The notes beneath the pieces were generated by a model. That model did no database searches and had not been told where the DNA came from. It saw only the letters and a program-made list of their open reading frames with translations. Made by a program: the position numbers and the translations under genes. Of a DNA stretch of 9,389 bases, positions 1-6,791 are shown piece after piece. The DNA comes from Sulfurovum sp. (GTDB lineage: Bacteria; Campylobacterota; Campylobacteria; Campylobacterales; Sulfurovaceae). The first letter of the stretch is position 1, and each line of letters starts with the position of its first letter. The stretch spans positions 1-9,389 of the forward strand of contig JALSTF010000192.1 in NCBI GenBank assembly GCA_026983895.1, read 5' to 3'.

Positions 1-1969
1 ACAGTGTCGCCGCCGCGAAACGGTGTGCGCCCAGCTCCACCCCGGTCGAGTCGGCGATACTGAGCCCTTTGCCCTGCTCTTTGACCGTATCGATCCATGC
101 TTGCTGCAAACAAGGCAGGGTACGTGCATAGTCTCGCCAACTGTGGATGGAGAGCATAAAGACCGCACGTTTCACCTCCGAAGCGGAGGCGTGGATATCC
201 ATGCTCTCACCGAAGGTGACACTGATATCCTTGCTTTTGTTGCGCTTCATCTTCTTGGAGGCGTGTGAGAAGTTGTCCTCCCAGAGTCCCCGCAGATAGA
301 ACGGTATGATCTGCGCATCTCCGTCAACCCCTTCACATGCTTTCTCAAAGCCGCGCTGGAAGGCACCGAGATGTCCGTTGCGCGAGAGATGTCCCTCCGG
401 GAAGATCGCGACCGTTTCGCCGTTGTTGAGCGCTTCGGTGACCAAAGAGAGCGCGTTTTTACCCCCTCTGCTGGAGATGGGGATCGCATTGAAGAAGGCA
501 AAGAAAGGCTTGAGATACCAGATTTCATAATAGCTTCGCTCCATCACAAAACGGATCTGCTTGGGATATGCCATCTGCAAGATCGCCCAGTCAAGAAAAG
601 AGATATGGTTGCCAAGCAGGAGTATCCCTTTCTTCGCATCGATATTGTGCAGTCCGTCCACATGCAGGGTGTACTTGAAGCCGATGATCATCCTCACCAG
701 ATAGCGGATGAACGACTGCGGCAGCTTGAGCAGGGTCGCCCCCATCCCCAAAAACGCCACCGCTGCAATGACATAAAAAAGCCCCACCGAAGAGACCTGA
801 AAATAGCCAAAGAGTGCGGTCAGTACCAGTGCAAGGAACATCACCACATTCTGCATGAAGTTGTTGCCCGCAAGGATCTTGCCTAAGATCGGGGTGGGCG
901 TGGCGAACTGGATGAGCGCATTGAGCGGTACAACGATCAGACCGGAGAAGAATCCAAACGCAAACAGCGCACTCCCCAGTGTCCAGAGTGAATGCAAAGA
1001 GGGCATCATATAGAGCGAGAGTGTCACACCCATCGCCCCCAACGGGATGATCCCCGTTTCGATAAAGTTCCGGCTGACACGTCCGGCGAACATCGAACCC
1101 GTCACCAAGCCCACGCCTGTCAGTGCCAATAGCCCCTGTGCAGTTACCGTATCGGTGATGTGAAGCGTGCTCTTGAGGTACTCGCCAAAGATCGCTACAA
1201 GGATCTGAGAGATCCCCCAGAGAAGGCTCAAGCCGATGATACTCTGCCAGACCACCTTCTCCCGACGAATCACAGCAAGGTTCTCTTTGAGGTAGTGTAG
1301 ATTCTTATACTCTCCCACCTCAAAATGCATCTCCTCGTCGATGTGTACGGCACGGAAACGCTTGGCAAGACGACGTGCGAGCATAAACTCAACCATACTT
1401 GCCCCGATCAGCAGATAGCCTACCGGCGCGATAAACTGCAATATCTCCCCCGGATGCGTGCTGCGGTCTTGCAGTAACGACTCAAAAAAGATCGAATAGA
1501 TCACCGCACCCGCAAGGATGGAGACTACCGTTACCGACTGTACCACCGCATTGGCCTGAGCGAGCAGGTCGTTACCGGTCATCTCCTTGATCAGTCCGTA
1601 CTTTGCAGGGGAGTAGATCGCACTTTGCGCCGCAAGGACAAAGGTCAGCCCAAATGCCGCCCAGAACCACCCCATGTAGTAGGAGAGCAGGATCAGTGTC
1701 GTGATCCCTACTGCCAAAGCCGAAGCATATTCGATCACTTTCACTTTGGGATACTTATCCGATATATAGCCTGCCGGAGAAAACAGAAAGATAAAAGGCA
1801 GCAATATCAGTGCATTGACGATAGCTGTCAATACGATCAATTCAGCCCCTGTATAGGCTTTAAAGATAGTATTTTGCAAAATAATTTTATGTCCCAGATC
1901 CGTCATAGCATTGAGAAAGACAATAAAGATGTATGAACTGAACCCGACTATGGAGAAGAGCGCTTTCAT
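1..1969 (-). CDS. MFS lysophospholipid transporter / PlsC acyltransferase fusion (Aas/LplT type), 3' end outside window
   Basis: This reading frame is open from ATG 1969 to the left edge, giving 656 codons with no stop. Residues 1 to about 420 are a hydrophobic MFS transporter: the loop between helices 2 and 3 reads SPAGYISDKYPK (64-75), followed by YSPAKYG (119-125) and a late VPLNALIQ, all typical of LplT-like lysophospholipid flippases. A PlsC acyltransferase domain follows, with the HX4D motif NHISFLDW (H455, D460) and FPEGHLS (E525). The last visible residues, from about 637 (SIADSTGVELG), could begin the acyl-ACP synthetase domain known from Aas; this is inference. The family imports lysophospholipids at the inner membrane and re-acylates them. 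The start overlaps the upstream regulator's stop (ATGA), which suggests translational coupling. Base composition rises from AT-rich in the first 70 codons to GC-richer afterwards. The transporter and acyltransferase calls are firm; the substrate is inferred. Confidence 0.88.
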   Translation of the reverse strand, partial: MKALFSIVGFSSYIFIVFLNAMTDLGHKIILQNTIFKAYTGAELIVLTAIVNALILLPFIFLFSPAGYISDKYPKVKVIEYASALAVGITTLILLSYYMGWFWAAFGLTFVLAAQSAIYSPAKYGLIKEMTGNDLLAQANAVVQSVTVVSILAGAVIYSIFFESLLQDRSTHPGEILQFIAPVGYLLIGASMVEFMLARRLAKRFRAVHIDEEMHFEVGEYKNLHYLKENLAVIRREKVVWQSIIGLSLLWGISQILVAIFGEYLKSTLHITDTVTAQGLLALTGVGLVTGSMFAGRVSRNFIETGIIPLGAMGVTLSLYMMPSLHSLWTLGSALFAFGFFSGLIVVPLNALIQFATPTPILGKILAGNNFMQNVVMFLALVLTALFGYFQVSSVGLFYVIAAVAFLGMGATLLKLPQSFIRYLVRMIIGFKYTLHVDGLHNIDAKKGILLLGNHISFLDWAILQMAYPKQIRFVMERSYYEIWYLKPFFAFFNAIPISSRGGKNALSLVTEALNNGETVAIFPEGHLSRNGHLGAFQRGFEKACEGVDGDAQIIPFYLRGLWEDNFSHASKKMKRNKSKDISVTFGESMDIHASASEVKRAVFMLSIHSWRDYARTLPCLQQAWIDTVKEQGKGLSIADSTGVELGAHRFAAATL

Positions 1970-2637
1970 GCTTCCTCCTCATAGGCATATTGTTCCTGAT
2001 ACTCTCTGACCGTATGCATATTGCACAAATAGGGTTTAAGTGTCAAGATAAGATCGAAGAAGAGTTCATAATGCTGTGCATGTTTGTCTTTGTCAGCTTT
2101 CATCAATTTTGAACCTGCCTGAAACTCCTCTTTTGCCAAGTTTCGGGAAGCTTTAACATAATGATCAAGCAGATTTTCATCAAGTCCAAGATCTACAGCA
2201 CGTTTGAGTATTTCCGCAATCTCCAGTTCTTTACTGCTAAATCCTCTGGTACGCTCAAAAAGAAGTCCACGCTGCTGATATGCAGCCAATGATTCCTCAC
2301 TCAATGAAGTCATCTCGAGAAAATCCTCTTTGGTATACCACTGATTGTCTTTTGCACCTGAAATAAGCTCGAGTGCATTGACCATCATGTCAAAACTTTG
2401 GTTCTCATGGAAATTATTTTCAGCAAAAATCGCTTTGATCTGGGCAATAGAATAGGAAAAATTATATTGAAGATATTTGATTAAACGCAATATTTCCACT
2501 GCATGTTCATCATAAAGGTGTACATTGGGTTTGGGTTTCTGGGGCTCAGGAAGCAAGCCCTCTTTGACATAGTAGAGTATCGTAGATTTACTCTCACCGC
2601 TCTTGAGCATCAACTCTTTCATTTTGAGTGCCATCAT
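1966..2637 (-). CDS. MerR-family transcriptional regulator with an apparent second HTH unit
   Basis: This 223-residue protein begins with a MerR winged helix-turn-helix: KMKELMLKSGESKSTILYYV at 5-24, then EGLLPEP and YDEHAVEILRLIKYLQ (42-57). Residues about 101-147 look like a second, degenerate copy: YTKEDFLEMTSLSEESLAAY, then QQRGLLFERT and FSSKELEIAEIL. MerR proteins normally have one such unit followed by a dimerising coiled coil and an effector domain. The C-terminus (150-223) is helical and charged, with a single cysteine (C205) and no cysteine pattern of a metal sensor, so a metal ligand is not indicated. The first of two adjacent ATGs is preceded by AAAGGA at a suitable distance. The gene lies downstream of recA on the same strand and overlaps the membrane-lipid fusion gene, its likely target. 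The effector is unknown. Confidence 0.88.
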   Translation of the reverse strand: MMALKMKELMLKSGESKSTILYYVKEGLLPEPQKPKPNVHLYDEHAVEILRLIKYLQYNFSYSIAQIKAIFAENNFHENQSFDMMVNALELISGAKDNQWYTKEDFLEMTSLSEESLAAYQQRGLLFERTRGFSSKELEIAEILKRAVDLGLDENLLDHYVKASRNLAKEEFQAGSKLMKADKDKHAQHYELFFDLILTLKPYLCNMHTVREYQEQYAYEEEA

Positions 2638-2662
2638 CTATCCTTTGCATTAAGATGGTGAC

Positions 2663-2691
2663 AGTATAGGGAATTTAAGCTTAAAGTGCAA
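2663..2691 (-). promoter_or_regulatory. Predicted promoter of the merR-like/transporter-acyltransferase operon
   Basis: On the minus strand a TATACT -10 box lies at 2668-2663. A TTGCAC hexamer at 2691-2686 lies 17 bp upstream, a weak -35. Transcription would start near 2656, leaving a leader of about 19 nt with the AAAGGA ribosome site. The -35 side is covered by the palindrome described separately, as expected for an autoregulated gene. Prediction from sequence only. Confidence 0.5.
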
Positions 2692-2709
2692 AGTGACACT
2701 TTACACTTT
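2683..2709. promoter_or_regulatory. 27-bp palindrome of four AAAGTG units, candidate MerR-type operator
   Basis: Two direct AAAGTG copies (2683-2688 and 2690-2695) face two inverted copies (CACTTT at 2697-2702 and 2704-2709), with single-base spacers. The two 13-base arms match at 12 of 13 positions around the central A2696. The site overlaps the proposed -35 of the regulator's own promoter. It could also form a hairpin 3' of recA, but it is AT-rich and lacks a following U-run on the minus strand, so an operator is the better reading. Confidence 0.6.
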
Positions 2710-2730
2710 TTATATTTTGGGAGTTATAAC

Positions 2731-3780
2731 TTATTCAGCACCCTTATTTATCTCTTCATTATCCATACTCAATGCCTCTCCAAAACCCAAAGCATCTTTG
2801 ACTTTCGCTTCTATCTCAGCTCTGAGCTCAGGATTTTCTTTCAGTGTCAGCTTGGCATTTTCTTTACCCTGGCCAAGTTTCTCAGCACCATAGGAGAACC
2901 AGGCACCGGACTTGTCAACAATATCCATCTTGATCCCGTAATCGATCAACTCGCCAATATAGGAGATTCCTTCGCCGAACATAATGTCGAACTCTGCCTG
3001 TCTGAACGGGGGTGCTACTTTATTCTTGACCACTTTCGCTTTGACGCGGTTACCGATCTGGGATTCTCCCTGTTTCAATGTTGCGATACGTCTGACATCA
3101 ATACGTACGGAGCAATAGAACTTGAGTGCATTCCCTCCGGTTGTTGTCTCCGGTGAACCATACCCCATGGTACCGATCTTCATACGGATCTGGTTGATGA
3201 AGATCACTGTTGTATTGGTCTTGTGCAGAATGGCTGTCAGTTTTCGCAATGCCTGTGACATCAAGCGCGCCTGAAGCCCCACATGGGTATCGCCCATATC
3301 ACCCTCTATCTCTGATTTGGGGGTCAATGCTGCAACTGAATCTACAACGATCAGGTCAACCGCACCGGAACGTGTCAGTGTTTCAAGTACGTCCAGTGCC
3401 TGTTCTCCGAAATCAGGCTGCGAGACCAAAAGGTTATCCGTATCGACACCCAGGTTTTTTGCATACACTACATCCAATGCATGTTCGGCATCAATAAAAG
3501 CACATACCATGCCCTCTTTTTGCGCTGAAGCGATCGTTTGCAGTGCCAGTGTTGTTTTACCCGATGATTCAGGCCCATACACTTCAACGATACGCCCCTG
3601 CGGGATCCCCCCGATACCCAATGCCATATCCAGCCCCAGAGAACCTGTAGAAATCGCTGCGATCGGTTCGAACGCTTTGTCTCCAAGTCGCATCAACGTC
3701 CCTTTTCCAAAGGTTTTGTCTATCTGCTTGATCGCCATATCCAGTGCTTTTTGTTTCTGTGCATCCATTGCCATTGTCAT
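2731..3780 (-). CDS. recA: Recombinase RecA
   Basis: RecA is the ATP-dependent DNA strand-exchange protein of homologous recombination and damage response. The 349-residue length is normal for the family. Visible landmarks are the Walker A motif GPESSGKT (69-76), the AEH glutamate at 99 (counterpart of E. coli E96), the Walker B strand LIVVDSVAAL (143-152), NQIRMKIG (196-203) at the start of loop L2, and GGNALKFY (215-222). The acidic tail is short. The first ATG (3780) has AAGGA about 8 nt upstream; a second in-frame ATG at 3774 is also well placed behind AAGGAT, so the true N-terminus could be two residues shorter. recA is transcribed away from mqnD and runs towards the MerR-type regulator. 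No LexA gene is visible. Confidence 0.98.
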   Translation of the reverse strand: MTMAMDAQKQKALDMAIKQIDKTFGKGTLMRLGDKAFEPIAAISTGSLGLDMALGIGGIPQGRIVEVYGPESSGKTTLALQTIASAQKEGMVCAFIDAEHALDVVYAKNLGVDTDNLLVSQPDFGEQALDVLETLTRSGAVDLIVVDSVAALTPKSEIEGDMGDTHVGLQARLMSQALRKLTAILHKTNTTVIFINQIRMKIGTMGYGSPETTTGGNALKFYCSVRIDVRRIATLKQGESQIGNRVKAKVVKNKVAPPFRQAEFDIMFGEGISYIGELIDYGIKMDIVDKSGAWFSYGAEKLGQGKENAKLTLKENPELRAEIEAKVKDALGFGEALSMDNEEINKGAE

Positions 3781-3805
3781 ATCCTTATTCCTTTATCTGT
3801 TGAAT

Positions 3806-3818
3806 TCTATCCAAAATA
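3806..3818 (-). promoter_or_regulatory. Predicted recA promoter, extended -10 type
   Basis: On the minus strand TTTT, GGA and TAGAAT (3811-3806) follow in order. This fits the T-rich plus G plus TANAAT pattern known for the main sigma factor of Campylobacter and Helicobacter, where no -35 box is needed. Transcription would start near 3799, about 19 nt before the ATG. Confidence 0.5.
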
Positions 3819-3828
3819 ATTGGATATT
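3810..3828. promoter_or_regulatory. Inverted repeat TATCCAA-N5-TTGGATA over the recA promoter
   Basis: TATCCAA (3810-3816) and TTGGATA (3822-3828) are perfect 7-bp arms around a 5-bp AT spacer. The site overlaps the upstream end of the proposed recA -10 box and the bases just above it, a usual place for a repressor. The binding protein is unknown; a damage-responsive repressor is only one possibility. Confidence 0.45.
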
Positions 3829-3870
3829 GTTTAATCATGTTGGCAGTTTAATGTAAATTGGAGAGAAAAG

Positions 3871-3901
3871 ATAAAAATATGTCATATTGTCATATTTTTA
3901 T
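3871..3901. promoter_or_regulatory. 11-bp perfect inverted repeat containing tandem TGTCATAT, upstream of mqnD
   Basis: ATAAAAATATG (3871-3881) and CATATTTTTAT (3891-3901) are exact reverse complements separated by 9 bases. Across the centre runs a head-to-tail repeat of TGTCATAT (3880-3887 and 3888-3895). The element lies about 30 bp upstream of the likely mqnD -10 region, so it could be an activator or repressor site. Being AT-only in the arms, it makes a poor terminator. Confidence 0.4.
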
Positions 3902-3916
3902 ACGCTCAGAGCCAAT

Positions 3917-3937
3917 TTCTTTTTCTTATGATAAAAT
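3917..3937 (+). promoter_or_regulatory. Predicted mqnD-murB promoter
   Basis: A pyrimidine-rich T stretch (about 3917-3927) leads into TATGATAAAAT, with TAAAAT at 3932-3937 as the likely -10. No -35 match is visible at normal spacing, as is common in this group. The start would fall near 3944, giving a leader of about 25 nt that includes GAGGGG before ATG 3969. Confidence 0.4.
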
Positions 3938-3968
3938 ACGGCAACTTATATACCAAAGAGGGGTTCCC

Positions 3969-4835
3969 ATGTCCAGAACCATACAACTTGCCCATTCACC
4001 GGATGCAGATGATATTTTTATGTATTATGCTATCAAATTCGGATGGGTAGATACAAAAGGGGTCAACTTTGACAATATCGGTCTGGATATCGAGACACTG
4101 AATGTGGAAGCGATGAAAGGCACCTACGACGTTTCGGCTATCTCCTTTGGTATGTACCCACTGATCAAAGAAGAGTATGCCCTGCTGCGCACTGCCGTCA
4201 GTTTCGGGGAAGGCTATGGCCCCAAGCTTATCAAAAGAAAAGAGAAACAGCTAAAACGAAATTTCAAAGTGGCACTTTCTGGCAAATACACGACCAATGC
4301 CATGCTTTTTCGTATCTACTATCCGGATGCACGCCCTGTCTATATGGATTTTCTGGAGATCGAAGATGCTGTAGTATCAGGAAAAGTGGATGCCGGGGTA
4401 CTCATACATGAGTCTATACTCGACTTTGATGAGAGCTTGGAAGTCGAAAAAGAACTTTGGGACATGTGGGTAGAACTGGCAGGAGAAGGGCTGCCTTTGC
4501 CTCTAGGGGGTATGGCCATACGCAGAAGCCTGCCACTCAACCGTGCTATAGACATAGAAAATATCCTGGTTAACGGTGTGAAGGTTGCCAATGACAGAAA
4601 AGAAGAACTTTGTCAAAAGCTGGAAAAGGATTCTTTGGTACGTATTTCCGATGAGATGCTTACGAAATACTTGGATATGTATGCTTCAGATGCGTCTGTT
4701 GAGTTAAGCGACCTGCAACTTAGAGCGCTTGATACACTTTACGAGCTGGGCTTTAAACATAGGCTGTGGGACACACCTATAAAGACAGAAGAGTATCTCA
4801 TACCAAAAGAGTATCAAGCTTTACGGCACAGCTGA
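3969..4835 (+). CDS. mqnD: 1,4-dihydroxy-6-naphthoate synthase MqnD (futalosine menaquinone pathway)
   Basis: MqnD converts cyclic dehypoxanthinyl futalosine to 1,4-dihydroxy-6-naphthoate, a step of the menaquinone route used by Campylobacterota. The 288-residue product has a periplasmic-binding-protein-like fold. Visible family marks are AHSPDADDIFMYYAI (8-22), YDVSAISFGMYP (53-64), GYGPKL (82-87), YTTNAML (107-113), and DAGVLIHES (141-149), whose H147 is the likely counterpart of the catalytic histidine. I chose ATG 3969 because GAGGGG lies about 8 nt upstream and the family N-terminus starts here; the reading frame extends 37 codons further up, but those residues resemble no part of MqnD and cover the promoter. 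The stop overlaps the murB start by one base (TGATG), so the two are probably translated together. Confidence 0.93.
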   Translation: MSRTIQLAHSPDADDIFMYYAIKFGWVDTKGVNFDNIGLDIETLNVEAMKGTYDVSAISFGMYPLIKEEYALLRTAVSFGEGYGPKLIKRKEKQLKRNFKVALSGKYTTNAMLFRIYYPDARPVYMDFLEIEDAVVSGKVDAGVLIHESILDFDESLEVEKELWDMWVELAGEGLPLPLGGMAIRRSLPLNRAIDIENILVNGVKVANDRKEELCQKLEKDSLVRISDEMLTKYLDMYASDASVELSDLQLRALDTLYELGFKHRLWDTPIKTEEYLIPKEYQALRHS

Positions 4836-5611
4836 TGTTTTTTAAAACGATCGACTTTTCTACATATTCCAGTATCAAAATAGGGCAACCTGCCGAAGTA
4901 TTTATGATAGAAAAAGAGGATACCATACCTGCAGACAGATACCTCATTGGCGGGGCGAACAATCTTCTTGTCTCCCCCGCTCCCCCCGCACTCATGATGC
5001 TCTCAAAAGAATTTGCCTATATAGAAAAAAAAGAGGGGTTTTTGGAGATAGGCGCAGCTATGCCGACAGGACGCATCGTCTCCTATATGAAAAAACATGA
5101 TATCGGCGGTTTCGAGTTCTGCGCCAAACTCCCGGGGACGCTTGGGGGAATGCTGGCCATGAATGCCGGTGTCAAACATTATGAAATATTCAATATACTG
5201 CACAGCATCAAGATAGAAGGCCACTGGGTGCCAAAGGGCAGTATTCCTCACGGATACCGCTATGCCGAGCTTGGAGGCATTGCCACAGCAGCAAGGTTCA
5301 GGATACAAAAAGGGTTCAGCCCCTCTCTTCTGAGGGAGCTTCTTGCCATGAGGAACAATCAACCCCATGAACCCAGTGCCGGTTCTGCATTCAAAAATCC
5401 TCCGGATGACTATGCCGGCAGGCTGATAGAGGCCGTCGGTCTAAAGGGCAGGCAAAAAGGTGCTATGCAGTGGAGCACAGTACATGCCAATTTTCTGGTA
5501 AATCTGGGTGGGGGAAACTATCAGGATGCCCTATACCTCTTGGATCTGGCAAAAGAAAAAGTAAAAGCACAATTTGGTATTGTGCTCCAAGAGGAGATCA
5601 AACTCCTCTAA
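4835..5611 (+). CDS. murB: UDP-N-acetylenolpyruvoylglucosamine reductase MurB
   Basis: MurB is a cytoplasmic FAD enzyme that reduces UDP-GlcNAc-enolpyruvate with NADPH to UDP-MurNAc, the second committed step of peptidoglycan synthesis. The 258-residue protein is short compared with E. coli MurB but has the core motifs: GGANNLL (39-45) and PGTLGGMLAMNAG (100-112) for FAD, GYRYAE (140-145) with the active-site YR pair, SAGSAFKNP (181-189) where S184 is the likely proton donor, HANFLVN (217-223), and the C-terminal EEIKLL with the expected glutamate. ATG 4835 is chosen because it starts exactly at the family N-terminus and shares a base with the mqnD stop; an upstream in-frame start at 4766 would lie inside mqnD. 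It converges on the DUF1566 gene with only 6 bp between stops. Confidence 0.95.
   Translation: MFFKTIDFSTYSSIKIGQPAEVFMIEKEDTIPADRYLIGGANNLLVSPAPPALMMLSKEFAYIEKKEGFLEIGAAMPTGRIVSYMKKHDIGGFEFCAKLPGTLGGMLAMNAGVKHYEIFNILHSIKIEGHWVPKGSIPHGYRYAELGGIATAARFRIQKGFSPSLLRELLAMRNNQPHEPSAGSAFKNPPDDYAGRLIEAVGLKGRQKGAMQWSTVHANFLVNLGGGNYQDALYLLDLAKEKVKAQFGIVLQEEIKLL
5590..5609. terminator. Hairpin at the murB 3' end between convergent genes
   Basis: AGAGGAG (5590-5596) pairs with CTCCTCT (5603-5609) around a 6-base loop. It overlaps the last murB codons and ends at its stop. There is no U-run on either strand, so it may only be a weak bidirectional or 3'-protecting stem, or coincidental coding sequence. 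Confidence 0.3.
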
Positions 5612-5617
5612 GGTGCA

Positions 5618-6109
5618 TCATTTTGCAGGTGCGATACAGCGTACGCATCTGATATAGTTGCTTTGACTCGGTTTTCTCTGGTAAATATAGCCATCCGCGG
5701 CATACACTACATCGTATTTATGCTCTACTGTAGGCGTAGAACTCCAAAAATCATCACCTCTGTTATAGCGAAATTCTTCACCGAATATTCTATGCACATG
5801 CTGCAACTCATCTGATGTAGGCAGTCTCCAGTCGGTATATCCTGCATAATCAAGACTATTGCAGTAATGCATTGCATGTTTCCAATTTCCTGCTTTACCG
5901 TAAGAGCGTTCTCGTTTATAAGCCCCGTCTTCTTTATCGGTATATTTCTGGTCCTGCCACATCAGCTGTGTATCTTTTTCGACAAATACTTCATCGGAAG
6001 AACAGTTCGTTGCTGCCTCCTGAATAGGTGCAACCGGAGTGAGATCCCCTCCTGCCATCAGCAGTCCCAGGGACATAGCCATACTTGCTGCGATCAACGC
6101 ACTTTTCAT
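5618..6109 (-). CDS. Secreted Lcl/DUF1566-domain protein
   Basis: This 163-residue protein opens with a signal peptide (MKSALIAASMAMSLGLLMAG, 1-20) and continues as a DUF1566 (Lcl C-terminal-like) domain: LMWQDQKYTD (49-58), a Cys in HYCNSLDYAGYTDWRLPT (81-98), FWSSTPT (121-127) and IRCVR (153-157). Such domains have a C-type-lectin-like appearance and occur in exported proteins of many bacteria, including one Legionella adhesin. The binding target here is unknown. Four cysteines (36, 83, 155, 158) could form disulfides outside the membrane. ATG 6109 is preferred over the upstream ATG 6130 because AAAGGAG lies about 6 nt before it and the signal peptide starts there. It lies 85 bp downstream of the transpeptidase gene on the same strand and may be its operon partner or have its own promoter. 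Confidence 0.85.
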   Translation of the reverse strand: MKSALIAASMAMSLGLLMAGGDLTPVAPIQEAATNCSSDEVFVEKDTQLMWQDQKYTDKEDGAYKRERSYGKAGNWKHAMHYCNSLDYAGYTDWRLPTSDELQHVHRIFGEEFRYNRGDDFWSSTPTVEHKYDVVYAADGYIYQRKPSQSNYIRCVRCIAPAK

Positions 6110-6194
6110 ATTTTCTCCTTTACTGTCCAATATTATTCAATATGATAATATAACATTTATCAAATTAAGCTAAAAGTTCAAAGATTAGTTAAAA
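6110..6194 (-). promoter_or_regulatory. AT-rich gap upstream of the DUF1566 gene with a small palindrome
   Basis: This 85-bp gap carries the AAAGGAG ribosome site and is very AT-rich. ATATTAT and ATAATAT at 6130-6151 form a 7-bp inverted repeat with an 8-base centre. Several TAT-type -10 boxes are possible on the minus strand but none stands out with good spacing, so a separate promoter is plausible, not shown. Confidence 0.3.
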
Positions 6195-6788
6195 TTATGA
6201 ATGGATGTCTATCTTTACACCATTTTCTACTGCTTTCCATAAAGAGTTCATCACACTGTTGGATACAGCCATGCACCCCTCTGTCCAATCATGCGCAAGC
6301 GTATAGCGGTCTGCATGTCCATCGGCATTCCATTTCGGTTGTCCGTGTATCGTGATATATCCGCCTGTTTTCACACCATGGGCTCTCGCTCTTGCCTTGT
6401 CCTGCGCATTGGGATAGGAGATCATCAGCGAACGGTAAAGTCTGGGATCGCATTTTTTGCGTACAATCCGGTAGCTTCCTTCCGGTGTGCGGTAATCCCC
6501 CGCCTGTATCTTGTTTCCTTTGTCACCGTTCTTGCCCAGTGAAATGCGGCATTCCAGTACTTTCTTGCCGTTTCTGTAGGCATACAGCTTTCTTTTTTTC
6601 TTATATACAACGATCTTGTCGATCTTCTGTGTATGGTCTATCTCCGCCCCGCAGGCGAGCTTCTGTCTGCATTCTTTTACGGGATAAGGTGTTTTATCGA
6701 CCTTACCGTAAGCACGCGGTTCCCCGCATCCGTTTATAAGCAAAGCCGCCATACCTATCCCTGCTATCCATAATGTTTTTTTCATCAT
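6195..6788 (-). CDS. Lipoprotein L,D-transpeptidase (YkuD family), copy 1
   Basis: YkuD-family enzymes cut and rejoin peptidoglycan stem peptides, making 3-3 cross-links or attaching proteins, using an active-site cysteine in the periplasm. This 197-residue protein has a lipoprotein signal with INGC at 18-21 (C21), a basic linker, then the catalytic domain from about 55 to 195: GDYRTPEGSY (97-106), ITIHGQP (145-151, H148) and DWTEGCMAVSN (167-177, C172). Histidine and cysteine are 24 residues apart, and PKWNADG lies between them in both copies. N at position -2 of the lipobox is a little unusual. Two adjacent ATGs (6788, 6785) are possible starts behind GGGGG. The gene follows the small lysine-rich gene by 3 bp, so the two are very likely co-transcribed. 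A carboxypeptidase or unlinking role is equally possible from sequence. Confidence 0.9.
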   Translation of the reverse strand: MMKKTLWIAGIGMAALLINGCGEPRAYGKVDKTPYPVKECRQKLACGAEIDHTQKIDKIVVYKKKRKLYAYRNGKKVLECRISLGKNGDKGNKIQAGDYRTPEGSYRIVRKKCDPRLYRSLMISYPNAQDKARARAHGVKTGGYITIHGQPKWNADGHADRYTLAHDWTEGCMAVSNSVMNSLWKAVENGVKIDIHS

Positions 6789-6791
6789 TGT

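Noticed and set aside
371..886. Open plus-strand frame of 171 codons
   Set aside because: It lies antisense within the transporter/acyltransferase fusion, whose minus-strand frame carries the HX4D and FPEG motifs; no ribosome site or recognisable domain.
2683..2709. Palindrome as the recA terminator
   Set aside because: Its stem is AT-rich, the loop would be minimal, and no U-run follows on the recA strand; overlap with a promoter fits an operator better.
3858..3968. Upstream extension of mqnD from ATG 3858
   Set aside because: It would translate the palindrome and the likely promoter, resembles no part of MqnD, and ATG 3969 has a good ribosome site.
4766..4834. Upstream start for murB
   Set aside because: It lies inside mqnD; ATG 4835 coincides with the family N-terminus and the stop-start overlap.
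6110..6130. Earlier ATG (6130) for the DUF1566 protein
   Set aside because: It would add seven residues before the signal peptide and include the ribosome site AAAGGAG in the coding sequence.
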